Made by a program: the position numbers and the translations under genes
Origin: Rhabditophanes sp. KR3021
Taxonomy: Eukaryota > Nematoda > Chromadorea > Rhabditida > Alloionematidae
Direction of reading: 5' to 3'
Length of the DNA stretch: 64,000 nucleotides
NCBI GenBank assembly: GCA_963281155.1
Contig: CAUJLY010000001.1
Coordinates: forward strand, 124,001 to 188,000
The notes under the pieces: model-generated
Databases searched by the model: none
What the model was told of the DNA's origin: nothing
The model's input: only the letters and a program-made list of their open reading frames with translations
In this document: positions 9,978 through 21,655 of the stretch, piece by piece
How positions within the stretch are numbered: the stretch's first letter is position 1
Layout of the letters: every line of letters begins with the position of its first letter

Positions 9978-10973
9978 ATGACATCTCTAAATGACAATCT
10001 ATTCGACAATGTCCTAAAAATAGTAGGAACCGTTGGCCTACTCCTTAACATAGGGGCTTTCCTAATAATCCACTTTAAAAAGTCCAAAAATTCAAACGAA
10101 TTCACCAGCCTCAACAAATGGTCCCGGATTCCGGATGCTTTCCTCATCTTTATGATTGCCTTCGCTATCAGAATACGAATAGTCGGAGACTACTGCTTCG
10201 GAGCCATGAACGGCTTATTATCTCGCTTCCAAAGTGATATGCTAAATCACTTGGCCATGGTTGTAACTATAGTATCCATTCATTATATTATTTACTTTAT
10301 TGTTATAGCCTTCCTGATGAGGTACAATGTTTTGGTTCTCGGTAAGCCAAAGCTGCATTTTAGTTTACTTGAAAAGATTATGCATCCTTTTGTGTGGGTG
10401 TTTTTGCCTTTGGTAACTCTTGGTTATGCTCCGTTTGCTTTTATATCGCCTCCTCAATTTTTTGAGACGTTCCCTAATGTAAGTTAACTAATATATTAGT
10501 TCTTAGGTAACACATTTCAGGCCACTTTTGTTTTAACAAGATATCCAAAAGAAAAATATAGTTTTCTTGTTTATGATTGCAATATTTTTAGTTACTTATT
10601 CCTTGCAGTAATTATAAATAGTGGCGTAGAAGGTTTTTGGTTATTCATATCATGGATTTATTATTATATACCTCTAGTCCAAGCCCTTGAAAAGTCAACC
10701 AAAGAATGTAGATTCAAAACAAGTGCCGTTATTAAGCAAAACATTGTCAAATTAAGATTCATTGTGGCTTTGCCGGTAATTTTTGCTGCTGCCCCCTTTG
10801 GTCTCATGATTGCAATAGGACTTGTATTCCCTAATGTATTTTCAAATCATGTCAAACAAAACATTATAAATTATTTGATACCAGCAAGCTTATCCTATTT
10901 TTTGCTTTCGCCCTTTCAAGCTCTTTATCATACTTTTGGAGGAAATTTAGTCAATCCTAGTTTAACCCTGTAA
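9978..10973 (+). CDS. 7TM chemoreceptor, Str-superfamily-like
   Basis: Two exons: 9978-10478 and 10521-10973, with a 42-nt intron (GTAAGT...TTTCAG). The joined protein is about 318 residues with seven hydrophobic segments and a long extracellular loop containing FVLTRYPKEKYSFLVYD, as in Str-superfamily receptors. It ends NLVNPSLTL directly before a TCCGGT-type repeat. That end is short for the family, so the last residues may have been replaced when the repeat arose. Subfamily not determined. Confidence 0.7.
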
Positions 10974-10974
10974 A

Positions 10975-11040
10975 TCCGGTCCGGTCCAATTCCGGTTTAT
11001 CCGGTCCAGTCCGGTTTTACTCCGGTTCTAGTACGGTCCG
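10975..11040. repeat. degenerate TCCGGT tandem repeat
   Basis: About 66 nt made of TCCGGT/CCGGTCC units with interruptions (AATT, TTAT, TTTACT). It is GC-rich against an AT-rich background and begins two bases after the receptor stop codon. Confidence 0.8.
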
Positions 11041-11187
11041 ATGTATATTTTAAAACAATATTAAACTCTAGTATATTTTTAACACCGGATGAAGTTTCGA
11101 CGCAATTGTTGCAGCTTTTGGTTGGGAAAATGTCTTATATAAACGTTTTGGCAACTATTTTGATAATTTTACAATCGCTTCCTCAAT

Positions 11188-11514
11188 ATGTCAACTCAGG
11201 ATGATTTAGAAAAAGACAATTTATCAATTAATACTTGGATCTCAACAAATAGTAGTTTAAAGAGGAATTTGGGTATAATTACGATTGCTTCAGATGTTGA
11301 CGAGGATATTCGTGAGATTGATGATCTTGGTCAACGTGTTTTAGCTCCTCATCCAAGCAACTTAAAACAGATCACACTAAGTCGTTTAGTTATAATTTCA
11401 AAATTAGAGATACTTTTGGATATTTTAATATTTTTTGAGGCTTTATCAAGTACTAATTCAAAAACGAATGTAACATTTATACTACAGCTTTTAGATGTCT
11501 TTCTATTGCATTAA
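11188..11514 (+). CDS. hypothetical open frame, unrecognised
   Basis: 108 codons from an ATG, acidic N-terminal part (DVDEDIREIDDLGQRV) and hydrophobic C-terminal part. It lies tail to tail with the transposase-like remnant and may be a fragment of a mobile element. No domain recognised; it may not be a gene. Confidence 0.25.
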   Translation: MSTQDDLEKDNLSINTWISTNSSLKRNLGIITIASDVDEDIREIDDLGQRVLAPHPSNLKQITLSRLVIISKLEILLDILIFFEALSSTNSKTNVTFILQLLDVFLLH

Positions 11515-11766
11515 TCAATTTTAAAAAAAAATAATGTTTCATAAACCCTTGGGCATTTTTATGTTTATTTTTTAAATTGCAAAAACGTGCTGATTCTTTT
11601 TTCCTAATTTTATATACATTTTGTAGAGCTATAAATTCTCTATCTAATGAGCATAAAAAAGTTAGAAAATTTTCCTTTGGATTTTTCAGAAAAATGGATT
11701 TAAGATGTTTGTCTATTTTTGTCAATATTTATTAATAAAAACATCAAAATGGTTATAAAAATGAAA

Positions 11767-13396
11767 TTATATATTTTTATGATGCAGTTTTACCCGTAGA
11801 TAGTTATAACGCATAATAAGGTCAATTTTATTTTTCATTGACACCATACTTTGAAATCGAATAAGATCTCTTTTTATTAATGAATCCTGATTTTCACCAC
11901 CTTGTTCACTGAACAAATTTAACCTCTTATTTCTTTTTAACTCATCAATAGTATGATCAAGTAGTACATGCAATTTAGGAGTACATTTATGGTCTGATAT
12001 CATTGAATATATCTCACTTAATTCACAAATTCTACTTTCTAAAACTTCAAAATCATCAAATTCAGAATTAAATATCAGAGTTTGGATTTTACTTAATAAA
12101 ACAAGTCCTCTTTTTGCTAATGAGTATTGGGGTTTATCTGGAAATTTGGCAAGAAATCCAGTAATATTGACAAGTAACTTTCTAGTAGCATTTCCAGAGA
12201 ACATTTGATAATAAGAGCTTGTATTAATGTTCAAAGACTTAATATATCTAAAGACGCCATCTTGTATTTCTTCTGCATCTTCTTCTTCATTCACAAGAGC
12301 TACTAAATTGTCGTATTCATTTTCAAATAACCCCATAAACACATGCAGCCAAGGTATTACAATGTCTGTTGGTTCAATTGTTTTACTCAGACTGATTGCT
12401 TTTTCACCAAACATAAAGCCATCTTCCGTGTCATGTATATCCCTGTATTCAGCAGTTCTAGTTTGGTACTGTGCAAGACGTTTTCTGTGATCCACTTTCA
12501 AGCTTACATAGATAGCAAAAGTATTTCGAACATTGTCCTTTCAATCCGAAAAAATTATAGATACACATAAAGTCAGCAGTAAAATAAAAGTGAAGTCTAA
12601 CTTTGACAATCTTTTTATCAATCTTCATTTCAAATCCATCCTTCTTGATTCTGTCAATTTCTTCTAATGGTTTTTCAAGAAAGTACTCCATTAAGTTTCT
12701 TGTATCTTTACCAAACCAGAAAGCAATTACCGTCAAAGCCAAGGATGAGTGATTTGATGTAATAAGTTGTGGTTGGATATTAAACTTTGAAGATCCTTGC
12801 CCGGAATCGCCACTAATGCAAAAATTGATATAATATGTTTCTTGCCCATCATAAGATATCTCTTTACAGAAAACCAAATTTTCAGCAGCTAACAAAGAAG
12901 AAATTCTTTCTTTAAGAATACTTTCCACATCTTTTGCACAACATCCATGTATTAATTCATCTTGTGGTTCGGCAGATACTAATTTTGTTATGTACTCATA
13001 ATCACCGGTAGCCTCTTGTTTTAACATTTTCTTAACAGAATAAAAGCTTGGAAAGATGTGAGTACCGTGTAGATTCTTAAGGAGTAACTCGAATTTATTT
13101 TGAGTTAAATTTAACTCCAAGAGTAACTTGACGGCTTGCTCAGTATTGTACTTCTTGGCCACTCGATTATCTACTAAACTTCTTGCTTGAAAATAGTTAC
13201 TTAAATTTTCAACGAACATTGAATCGGGTGGCATTGACATATTTGCTTCGACAAAACTGTCGTAAATATGTCTAACATAGTCTGACCTTGATTGATCTCC
13301 AGAATCTTGAACTGGCAGTCTTCGCCTAATTACTGGTACTTTCTGATTGCACAGTTTGTTATACTTCAACCCCAATTCTGCATATTTTTTATTCAA
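11767..13396 (-). pseudogene. transposase-like/mobile-element-derived gene with a frameshift
   Basis: Two long frames overlap at about 12458-12501. The upstream one (13396 to about 12500) contains FYFTADFMCIYNFFGLKGQ followed by CSKYFCYLCK, a Cys-pair pattern common in DNA-transposon-derived proteins. The downstream one (to 11767) contains TPKLHVLLDHTIDEL and FSEQGGENQD, a pattern I associate with such proteins, where the Glu could be the last acidic catalytic residue. Joining them needs a one-base shift near 12510; no intron fits, since the only GT...AG is 13 nt. A splice acceptor (TATGCAG) lies just inside the left start, so a first exon may be missing. The class of element is not determined. 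Confidence 0.55.
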
Positions 13397-13939
13397 AACA
13401 ATTAAGATAAAAACATCGGAATACTTAAATACAAATAATTTATTTCATAATAATAATATAATACATTTTGGATGGAAATACTTTTGCCAGGTGATATGAT
13501 TACGTTCACATTGTCTAGAATCATATGCAAATTGGTTGTTTTAAGAAAAGAATGTTGTTAAAGTCGTTAAAAATTGTGCTTTACGTTTTTACTTTTATTG
13601 TTAAGGAGGTTAAAAAGATGAAAGGCAGGTAAATAATTAGATTTATCTATAAAGTAATGATTATAAATAAATGTGAATTAAAATAACACTTCCTGCAAGT
13701 ATTTTACTTACATTTATGTAACTTCGTTTTTATTTTTAACTGGTTAGTTAATTAACAAGATTGAGTAATTGGCCACCAAAGCTAACTTTCAATATTTTTT
13801 TTAAAACATTCTATTAAGTGCGTGCCACAAAGAGATCATATCATTTTTAAGACATTTAAACGTAGCTTTTTTCAAGAGCATCTACTAATCATTTTTATAT
13901 ATTTTAAAATTTTAGATCAGTGTTTGCTACAATTATAAG
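13397..13939. other. intergenic, nothing recognised
   Basis: Spacer between divergent genes; I looked here for a first exon of the transposase-like gene and terminal repeats and found neither. Confidence 0.4.
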
Positions 13940-14530
13940 ATGAAGTGTAAAAACTATGAAAAGTTTATGGCTAGCAATCCATTTGGTAATGACAATACCG
14001 TATTAATTTTTAAGGATGAAAAAGTCAAAGTTTCTAAAAGTATTCTTTGTATTCACACTGATTACTTCTACGACCTTTTCTTTAAGAACATTACACAAAG
14101 TAAGTTAAAAGTGAATGTTTCTTACTATTTTTCTAGATGAATTTGAGATTACTGCTTTTAATGTAGCTGCATTCCATTGCCTTTATGAAGCCATTAATAA
14201 AGGAGAGTCGTATAAATTGACTGGTGAAAACGTTCTTAAACTTTTGGATATCAGACAAGTAGTAGATTTGGAGGATTTAGACGTAGGTTTTATAATTCAA
14301 ATGATGTATTTCTCATTTATACTTTAAAGCCAATGATTGAAAATTGGATCCGTACTGATGAATCAAAACAATATCTTATGAAAATACTAAAACATGCCTG
14401 TATGTTCAGACTCGAAAGTTTAATTAAGTTATGCCAAGATAAAATGTCAGATAATTATAAGGTTAGTTCAAATAAATATCATCTCAATAATAGGAATTTT
14501 TTTATAGAACTAGAATTAATTAAACACTGA
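13940..14530 (+). CDS. BTB/POZ domain protein
   Basis: Exons 13940-14099, 14137-14282 and 14330 onward, with introns of 37 and 47 nt. The protein reads as a BTB fold: NTVLIFKDEKVKVSKSILCIHTDYFYDLFF, then EFEITAFNVAAFHCLYEAI, then GENVLKLLDIRQVVDLEDL and a short helical tail with MKILKHACMFRLESLIKLCQD. BTB proteins of this nematode type usually act as adaptors for Cullin-3 ubiquitin ligases; here there is no MATH domain. The end is uncertain: the frame runs to a TGA at 14530, but a GTTAGT...TTATAG intron after DNYK would end the protein almost at once. About 165 residues. Confidence 0.7.
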
Positions 14531-15204
14531 TATATAGAAACTGAATTGTCGAAGCCTTTATAATTGCTGATGTTAGTAGATTCCTCCTAACAATTTAAAA
14601 AAATATACTTAAGTATGTACTTCGTTCCTAAAGAAAATTCCTATTCCTCGCACTAAAAGAATAAATATCTAAATTGAAGTATTTAATAACATTTATATGC
14701 TTCAACATGGACTTGCTGCAAAATGCGAATATTTGATAAAAACCAATAAAAAAATGTTTTTCTTCATTTATTGCCCCTTTTTCAAATAAACACTTGTTAA
14801 TTCCTTACAACATTTATTCTTGTATTACTTAGAACGTGAATTATACCCATATGAATATTTTAAATTAATTATTACACAGCAAATATTCAAAGTTCCAACA
14901 AATTTCCAATTTATTCAAAAAATAATAATTTACATTAATTTAACAAAAATAAAAACACTTAAAATGACAAACAAAGATCCACTAAAATTACTAGCACCTT
15001 TTGTAGTTGTTTCAACTTTTCTAATTAATGGCAAACGGTTCTTGTTATAACCTGCAACATAACCGTACGTTCCCATTTTATTGACATTATCTCCCATAAC
15101 ATACGTACATTAGTTCGTTCAGTTCAAGATTGAGTGGGAAATAAAAATACATGCACCTATTAGAGTTGAAATAAAAAAGTATTATTTTTGGCATCAAGTA
15201 CAAA
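14531..15204. other. intergenic, nothing convincing
   Basis: AT-rich. A short plus-strand open stretch at 14820-15050 has no recognisable content and biased composition, and I do not call it. Confidence 0.4.
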
Positions 15205-15360
15205 TTAAATCAAAGCTTCTTGTTCAATAGTGCGATTCAAAATTTCAAAATCGACTCTATAATAAATAATCAATAGATCAAGGGCTATCTCTTGCATGTC
15301 TTGGAAATCAAATCGGCCCAGCCAATTTCGAGGAAATGCTCGGTCTTTATAGACAAATAA
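15205..15360 (-). pseudogene. coding-like fragment, unrecognised
   Basis: An open minus-strand stretch without ATG reads VYKDRAFPRNWLGRFDFQD and further amphipathic residues to a TAA at 15205. Composition looks like real protein (aromatic, acidic, no low complexity). It could be a last exon or a gene fragment. Family unknown. Confidence 0.3.
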
Positions 15361-15849
15361 CGTTTAATGTTTTTTAAACTTTTGAGTGAATCCTTTTAGG
15401 AACTTGTATATTTATAATTTTGAAGTATTAGAAAGCCTGACCTTTTGTGTAATTTGTGTTGGTGCGCGCGTGCGTGTTTGTGTATATTTAAGTTTTTATT
15501 AATCCTGTAACTCATTTAGACCCCATACTAATGATTTTTGTCTATTTTTAGAATGGCTCGTATAAACTCTTAATTGAGGTTGTTATGATATGTTCTCCTC
15601 ATAACACTACTATTTAGTACCTGATCACTTTGTGAGTTGCAGACGTATGCCTGTCAATCATCCCACTTAAATAACATGAAATATAATAATAAAATATCTG
15701 GTATTTGAATGTTTAAATAAATAATAATCTACTAAAAGTTATTACTTGACAAAACTGCCATGCAATTCATTCAAATTCTTGCAAAAAAAATAAATTAAAA
15801 GTGGTATTACATGAAAAGGATATACGGATAAAATCGCCAGTTACTAACA

Positions 15850-16410
15850 GTATATTGTCAGTGCTAAAAGACTATCAAAATGTTAATAACTGTACAGTCA
15901 TCACTTAATGAATATCCAACTGGTAGATTGAACTTATATTGTTTGACCAATTCAATTTGATCTTCATTCATGTAATACAAAGTGCCTGGCATGGCTTTTC
16001 CTTAACAATACCTCCAATCTTTACATATAGTTGTATCCAATTCGTAATTGCTTAGCTACACAATCAGATCCTTGATAAGAAGGATGTCTTCAGTTTCTAT
16101 TTTTTGCTAAAAAAGCATCGAATATTTCATGCAATTGTTTATCAGTCAATGTATGAGTTGGTGAAGTATATATATTGGGACACTTGTTATCTCTTCAGAA
16201 ATTGCATCCACAAAATGATTTAAGTAGGTAGCTGCAATCAAATCTGCCTAATTTCTATCATGTATCAAAAGACCATAGAAAGGCACCTTGACCATTAAAA
16301 CAGCTAGATGACAAATAACTGGATTCCAATATCTCCGATACCTTTATGGCGTCAATCAACATCTGTGATGGCTTCTTCTTTCACGACATCCAAGCCAGTA
16401 TCCATGGTAG
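15850..16410 (-). pseudogene. decayed gene with scattered stops and frameshifts
   Basis: Protein-like stretches appear in different minus-strand frames: SPTHTLTDKQLHEIFDAFLA near 16150, ADLIAATYLNHFVDAISEEI near 16220-16260, and YYMNEDQIELVKQYKFNLPVG near 15930-15990. They are separated by stops and frame changes that no intron explains. I could not identify the parent family. Confidence 0.35.
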
Positions 16411-16711
16411 CTATAAAAACCTACAACTTACATTAATATTGACATAACAAAACAAATTAACACGAATTTAAACGGACATAACAAACAAATATAAATAGCA
16501 AATAATAAACTACTTTTATTAAAAAAAACATTCTAATTAAAACACACTGTCATAGATGACTCTATATATTTGTATATTTAGTGTGTATCTAAGGAATATT
16601 TACGAGTCTAACTGGTCACTTTTAAATCTTTGGGCGTATAGTCCTGCTCTGTGTGTTTCTTGTAAATAAAGTAGAAGTTGTTTCTTACACACACAATATT
16701 ATTGTTCAATA

Positions 16712-17305
16712 CTATTCTTCCTCACCACTTGTATCTTTAATTGGAAATTGGCCGGTAGATTTATCATAAAACCAATGGTCACTTAGCCACCCAATTCTGT
16801 TGAAGGGATAAATTCTCAAAACTAATCTGACGTCAACTAAGTGTTCTGAGATCGGTCCAAAATTGCGGCTGTCAACACTGTTGTTCCTGTTGTCACCTTG
16901 CACAAAGACATGGTTTCTTGCCAACTTTCTTGTAACTAAATCTTTTTTCAACTTTTTTGGTGCAGAATGTAAGTTTGGAGTGTCTACATCTGAATTGACT
17001 TCACCAGGAACCTTTTCTTCATAGACATCGCCTTCTTTGTGTGTGATTCGTTTACACAGAAGCTTCGTTGCATCAGTAGGAGCTTGTAGTGCCACGATAT
17101 CACCAACCTGCAAGTTTTTCAATTTCTTAGACCACCTTTCGCCCCATACAATATCACCACTTTTGATAGTTCCTTCCATACTTTCACCTTGGCACACAAT
17201 AATTTCCCCAACATGCTTTGTAAACAAAGTAGCACTTATATAGAATATTGCCACCCGTCCTAGCGATTTAAGCGTAAATAAGTCACTCAGCTGACTCGTG
17301 GACAT
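16712..17305 (-). CDS. immp-1: mitochondrial inner membrane protease subunit 1 (S26 family)
   Basis: Signal-peptidase-fold serine protease that removes sorting signals from proteins of the mitochondrial intermembrane space, anchored in the inner membrane with its active site in the intermembrane space. It has an N-terminal membrane segment (residues about 16-30), the nucleophile Ser42 in GESMEGT, the general-base Lys85 in LLCKRI, and the downstream box GDNRNNSVDSRNFGP (137-151). 197 residues, one exon, somewhat longer than usual because of a charged insertion around residues 105-130. The ATG at 17305 gives a plausible amphipathic start. Both catalytic residues are present, so an active enzyme is expected. 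Confidence 0.93.
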   Translation of the reverse strand: MSTSQLSDLFTLKSLGRVAIFYISATLFTKHVGEIIVCQGESMEGTIKSGDIVWGERWSKKLKNLQVGDIVALQAPTDATKLLCKRITHKEGDVYEEKVPGEVNSDVDTPNLHSAPKKLKKDLVTRKLARNHVFVQGDNRNNSVDSRNFGPISEHLVDVRLVLRIYPFNRIGWLSDHWFYDKSTGQFPIKDTSGEEE

Positions 17306-18249
17306 CTTAGTAATAAATACCCTTCACCCGAACAATCAAAAATCAGTAACTATCCAACACAAATAGACCAAAAAAGAGGGAATATTGCGGTTTGTATATT
17401 TGGATCCTTTCGAAAAGAAGTTGGAATGTCGTCATTTGAGCTGATTATTAAAGCCACTTTACAATCATTTTCTGCTTGTTTTTATCTTATTATCATTAAC
17501 AAAAGGTATTGAATTTAGGGCTGAATGGAAACGAGAAACAGATTAAACATATGCTTTCATCAAAATTAAATTGTTCTAATTCTTATTAAACTGAATTTCT
17601 ACTTTTTTGATGGCAAAGAATATTAATTAAGTTTGTTGAATCATAAATAAAACGATATCACACGTTTAATAAATGCTTTAAATACTGCTATTTCTTTGGT
17701 CCAATAGAACAATAATTCTTTTTTAAAATGTATGACTAATTATGAATTGTTATAGTGAAGATCAACAGATGGTTCAAGTTTTAATACCCCAAGTCAATGC
17801 AAGTTGTTGACACAAAATTGGTGCATCTCAAGGTTGATGACATTTACGATGCCAAAAGCGATGCTTTGATCAATGAAGGAATGAGAGTTGTAAATATTTA
17901 AACACTAATCGCTATTTTTATGTTCAAAGAATATCCTTAACTGATATAAACATTTTTATAAACGTACTTACGACCAATCATTTTTTATAGTAATAACTAT
18001 GATGCACTAATTTTAAGGAAACATTTCAATCCAAACCACAAAGATTTTGATTAAATAATGAGAAAACTTTAAACAAATTGTATGTTTAAATAATTTTGTT
18101 TTAAAATTTGTTTAAATGTAATTGTCTTGGTAATAATATTGATATAATGCAATTGATAAAATGTATTTGGATTGATATTGCGCTGGATCAAATGTACATT
18201 GATTCTTATTTAGTTTATCAAAATGTACTCCTTTTCAATCATAAATTAC
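17306..18249. other. intergenic with one possible tiny exon pair
   Basis: Mostly featureless. On the plus strand 17798-17890 reads MQVVDTKLVHLKVDDIYDAK and on to GMRV, followed by a plausible 40-nt intron (GTAAAT...AAAG) and an immediate stop. It looks like coding DNA but is too short to name and may be a remnant. Confidence 0.25.
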
Positions 18250-18706
18250 TTAACAAAATCCACAAGTCTAAGGTTAAGCAATTAAAAAGAATAGCTATTT
18301 ATTTAAACTTACTTTAGAACACTGTTTCTTCATCAAAGGTTTGTATTCTAGATATAATATTGGATTATTTGATTTTTAACATAATCAACTCACTTTCAAC
18401 ATGACAAAGATTGAGTAATTGGTGACATTGCTGTTCATTATTATCAACACATGGAGTGGCAGTTGTCTGTTCAACATTAGGTTTTGAATCATCACAAAAT
18501 TTGCAAGTAAATTTGCAATACTTGGATGTGAAATCAAATAAATCAAGTCTGGAACAAATGTCTAGAGCAACACAATTAGCTATCAGATCTGTGCATGAAG
18601 TAGAAGCTATTGATTCTTCACACAAATTGTAACTTGAAATATCATCTGTACATCCACAAATACAAATAACAATACTGGAGAATATTAGACTACTAATTAG
18701 TTTCAT
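18250..18706 (-). CDS. secreted protein with two ShKT domains
   Basis: Three exons: 18706-18394, 18347-18313 and 18267-18250, with introns of 46 and 45 nt. After a signal peptide (MKLISSLIFSSIVICICG) comes a first ShKT domain (CEESIASTSC...CSRLDL...YCKFTCKFC), a Thr-rich linker, and a second six-cysteine ShKT (CVDNNEQQCHQLLNLC, then KYKPLMKKQC, then TCGFC at the stop). The last two exons are very small; they are called because splicing restores the full cysteine pattern, ending C-x-x-C-stop. ShKT domains are three-disulphide modules widespread in nematode secreted proteins, as channel-binding peptides or enzyme appendages. Specific role unknown. A TATA box at 18757-18751 supports the ATG at 18706. 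Confidence 0.82.
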
Positions 18707-18750
18707 CTTAAAGTTGTATGTATTTTGATATGATTGTATTTGATTTACTC

Positions 18751-18757
18751 TTATATA
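18751..18757 (-). promoter_or_regulatory. TATA box of the ShKT gene
   Basis: TATATAA on the minus strand, about 45 nt upstream of the ATG at 18706. Confidence 0.45.
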
Positions 18758-18769
18758 TAGCTTTAACAA

Positions 18770-19866
18770 GAATTCTCCAGATAAACAAGAAATGCTGCAC
18801 CTATGACATCATTTCAATTGTTTTAATATTAGAATAAGCACACACATAATCTTTAGGTGTATCGAAATTGTTATTATATAGCCAGATTCATTATAATCAA
18901 ATATGGTCAAAATTAATACATTTTTGTGTAGGATTATTTGAATGACGTCGACTTTTATTATAGTTGCTCCTTAATCATTAAAATAGTTTGATCATCATGA
19001 TTGCTTATGTTCCAAATAAACGATAGAATGCCTCGAATCTAATCAATGAATCATAAATATCTTTCATAGTCCTACAAACTTTTTTAATAAAATCTAAATG
19101 TTGCGTAAATCCTGAAATTGTCTTTTTACCAAGTGTTTTATTATTTAAGAACATTTTCTTTGTACCAACAATAAATAACCATAAAATGCGGCATTAGAGA
19201 CTTTAAATGTAAACGCACTAAAGAAGGTACAAAGAAATTGAAACCATTAGGTTCATTCGTAAAAGCCATTTAGTCAGATTATAACTATAAGGTGGTTTTA
19301 GAGCAAAATATTCGTAATATGTAAATCCGTTGTGGCTAGTTTCGACAACATATTTTGATAAATTTGACCAGTAGTACCGCAAATTTATAGGACATTTTTA
19401 TCATAGAAACAATAAACTGAACTTATTCAAAAGGATGGCTTCTTTGCCATTATCTGCAATAGGTGAAATGTCGTTTCCCATTTGCGATAACTGGGCCTCA
19501 TTAATAAATCTGGGGTATTATCTACCAAAGTTGTAAAATCAATTTGCCACTAAAGGTACTCACAATGGCTTGGACGAATATTTTTGTATGAAGTAAATTA
19601 CAAAATCACTTAAAAGTAAATGATTAATGGATAATAAATATTTGAGTATTTAAATAATAACATCAAATATATTTTCGATTTGCACTTATGAATATATTTA
19701 TAAATGTTTTATGAACAAAATATTAGAAAAATAATAGTTTTAATCAACAAATCAAGTGTCAACAATATCAATGATTCCAAAAGCAAACATAATTGAATGA
19801 AAATTAAATATTTTTTACACATAATAAAGCAATATGGATATAAATGATGGTTGGTTAGTGAAACAC
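18770..19866. other. intergenic, nothing recognised
   Basis: About 1.1 kb of AT-rich sequence; no convincing exon, RNA gene or repeat on either strand. Confidence 0.45.
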
Positions 19867-20262
19867 TTATGCACACTGTCCCCCTGAGCAAGTAATTCCG
19901 GCTCTATCATTGACCCACATGTGAAAGTTAGCTTCAATCATGATTCTGACGTAACCATTCCCATCAAAAGTAGTCTTTAAATCGGATGTTGGTGTATAGG
20001 CATCAACTTTCTTTCCATCAACTGTTTTGGGAGTATATTTGTAAGCAGTAATTTTCCATTGACCACCTCCACAATTTGGACCATTAACTTGGATACTTTT
20101 GGTTGTGGGTCCAGTAAAAAAGACACTTTTGTCAAAATTTGGGCCTGGCACTTGGACTTGAATCTTACTTTTGCCAGCAACGGCGTTTGAGAGTCTTACT
20201 TCAATGTTGCAAGCATTAATAATAGTAAAACTAATCAAGACAATATAAATTTTCATAGACAT
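19867..20262 (-). CDS. small secreted protein, nematode-type, unknown function
   Basis: 131 residues with a signal peptide (MKIYIVLISFTIINA) and a mature part starting CNIEVRLSNAVAGKSKIQVQ, rich in beta-prone residues. It contains paired cysteines (GPNCGGG; ITCSGGQC at the end) and the core VRIMIEANFHMWVNDRAG. The layout suggests a small disulphide-linked beta-sandwich. I do not recognise the family. One exon, no damage. A TATATAAG box at 20334-20327 lies upstream. Translation could start at the second Met. Confidence 0.65.
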   Translation of the reverse strand: MSMKIYIVLISFTIINACNIEVRLSNAVAGKSKIQVQVPGPNFDKSVFFTGPTTKSIQVNGPNCGGGQWKITAYKYTPKTVDGKKVDAYTPTSDLKTTFDGNGYVRIMIEANFHMWVNDRAGITCSGGQCA

Positions 20263-20326
20263 CTTTAAAATATTGTAATAAGTATGTGAATGTCAAAAGA
20301 TATAATTAATAGACTCAACCATTTCT

Positions 20327-20334
20327 CTTATATA
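20327..20334 (-). promoter_or_regulatory. TATA box of the small secreted protein gene
   Basis: TATATAAG on the minus strand about 65 nt upstream of the ATG at 20262. Confidence 0.4.
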
Positions 20335-21583
20335 GTATAGTCGTAAAAGGTCATAAACAAGTTTATCCATCGCCATAGTAAATATTTACTTCTACGGGTC
20401 TTAAAATTAAAATAATGCGTTAATAAATGGTCATAAATTAAAAACAATTGCTACGGAGACGTTTAATAAATGATTATGTCTGATGTAATTTTGAGGATAT
20501 CCATTTAGTTGCATCATTTTTACCGGTTGATTAAAGAAATAAGTATGAGAACCGTCAGATATATCATAAAAGTTGGTAATTTGATTAATTAACCGTGATT
20601 ACGTTTGAAAAGAACAACTTTATAATTAGACAGTTGATTTTTGATTTCACATATAATCTTCTAAAGTGTTGTATTCAAAAATATACATAATCCCTTCGAA
20701 CAAAAGTCTACTTTCAAAACAACCAGTGAGCAATGTTTATTAGATTAAGCATATACTTTCATAATATTGTTAATATTTAATTTGCTAACGTTTCCATAAT
20801 TTGTAGACTGGTTTAGTTAAACAAGTGCTTATGCCAAACGTACTTTCATTTATAATATTCATTTGTATGTGGAACCAAAGGGTTACTTCGCTTATAAATG
20901 TTTTTGTTATTAAGCAATACAAATCATTGTTTATTTGATTTATGTTAATTCTTGTTCTTTTTTAAAAAGTCTAGCCTGATTTAGTTAAACGACAGTTTAA
21001 GTAGAATCCATACATAAATACAAAACATTTGCCTTAAATTATAACAAAAGTTATCAACTTTAAGTAGTTGTTTAAATGTACCCAGATCTTCTTTTTTTCA
21101 CCAAACGGCTTTCCATGCATCTATTGTAAATAAGAATCTCCACGTAGTTACTTATTTGTAAAACAATATTTCAAATGAGTTTTGAAAAGCAAATATTTTT
21201 TTAAAGATTAATATTTTATGTTGAACAATAATAAATCTTCACCAACAAATCAGATATTTAATCATAAAATGCTATATTTTTAAGAAAATAACAAATAGAC
21301 ATTACATATATAAATTACTTTTTTAACTCATTATTTTATGTTATAAAATAAATCATTGATATTAGTTTTATCTATTATCAAAAAATAGATTACACTTTAG
21401 ACAAAATATATTTTTTAGGAATCAAACGACTTTTATAATACATATTGAAGTACTTTTGTAATAAAAGTCTTGTATATTAGGGAACAATTAATCTCAGGAC
21501 TAAATTATGATATATATGAATAAAGAGTACTTTCGAATATTACTTAAAACATATATCTCGAACCAGCATATTCCACACCATAC
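20335..21583. other. intergenic; two short related segments
   Basis: AT-rich. A roughly 28-bp segment around 20801-20828 (GACTGGTTTAGTTAAAC) recurs near 20967-20994 (AGCCTGATTTAGTTAAAC). No genes recognised. Confidence 0.4.
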
Positions 21584-21655
21584 GGTTCCATGGTGTAGTG
21601 GTTAGCACTCAGGACTCTGAATCCTGCGACCCGAGTTCAAATCTCGGTGGAACCT
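21584..21655 (+). tRNA. tRNA-Gln (anticodon CTG)
   Basis: 72 nt, acceptor stem GGTTCCA/TGGAACC, D-loop GTGTAGTGGTTAGCAC, anticodon loop CTCTGAA giving CTG, T-arm with GTTCAAATC. No intron and no encoded CCA, as in eukaryotic nuclear genes. Followed by T-rich sequence. Confidence 0.95.

Noticed and set aside
14820..15050. 76-codon plus-strand frame
   Set aside because: Low-complexity Ile/Lys/Tyr content of AT-rich DNA, no homology or splice support.
19709..19891. Hydrophobic 60-codon minus-strand frame after the small secreted protein
   Set aside because: Overlaps the 3' end of the called gene and looks like AT-rich 3' sequence.
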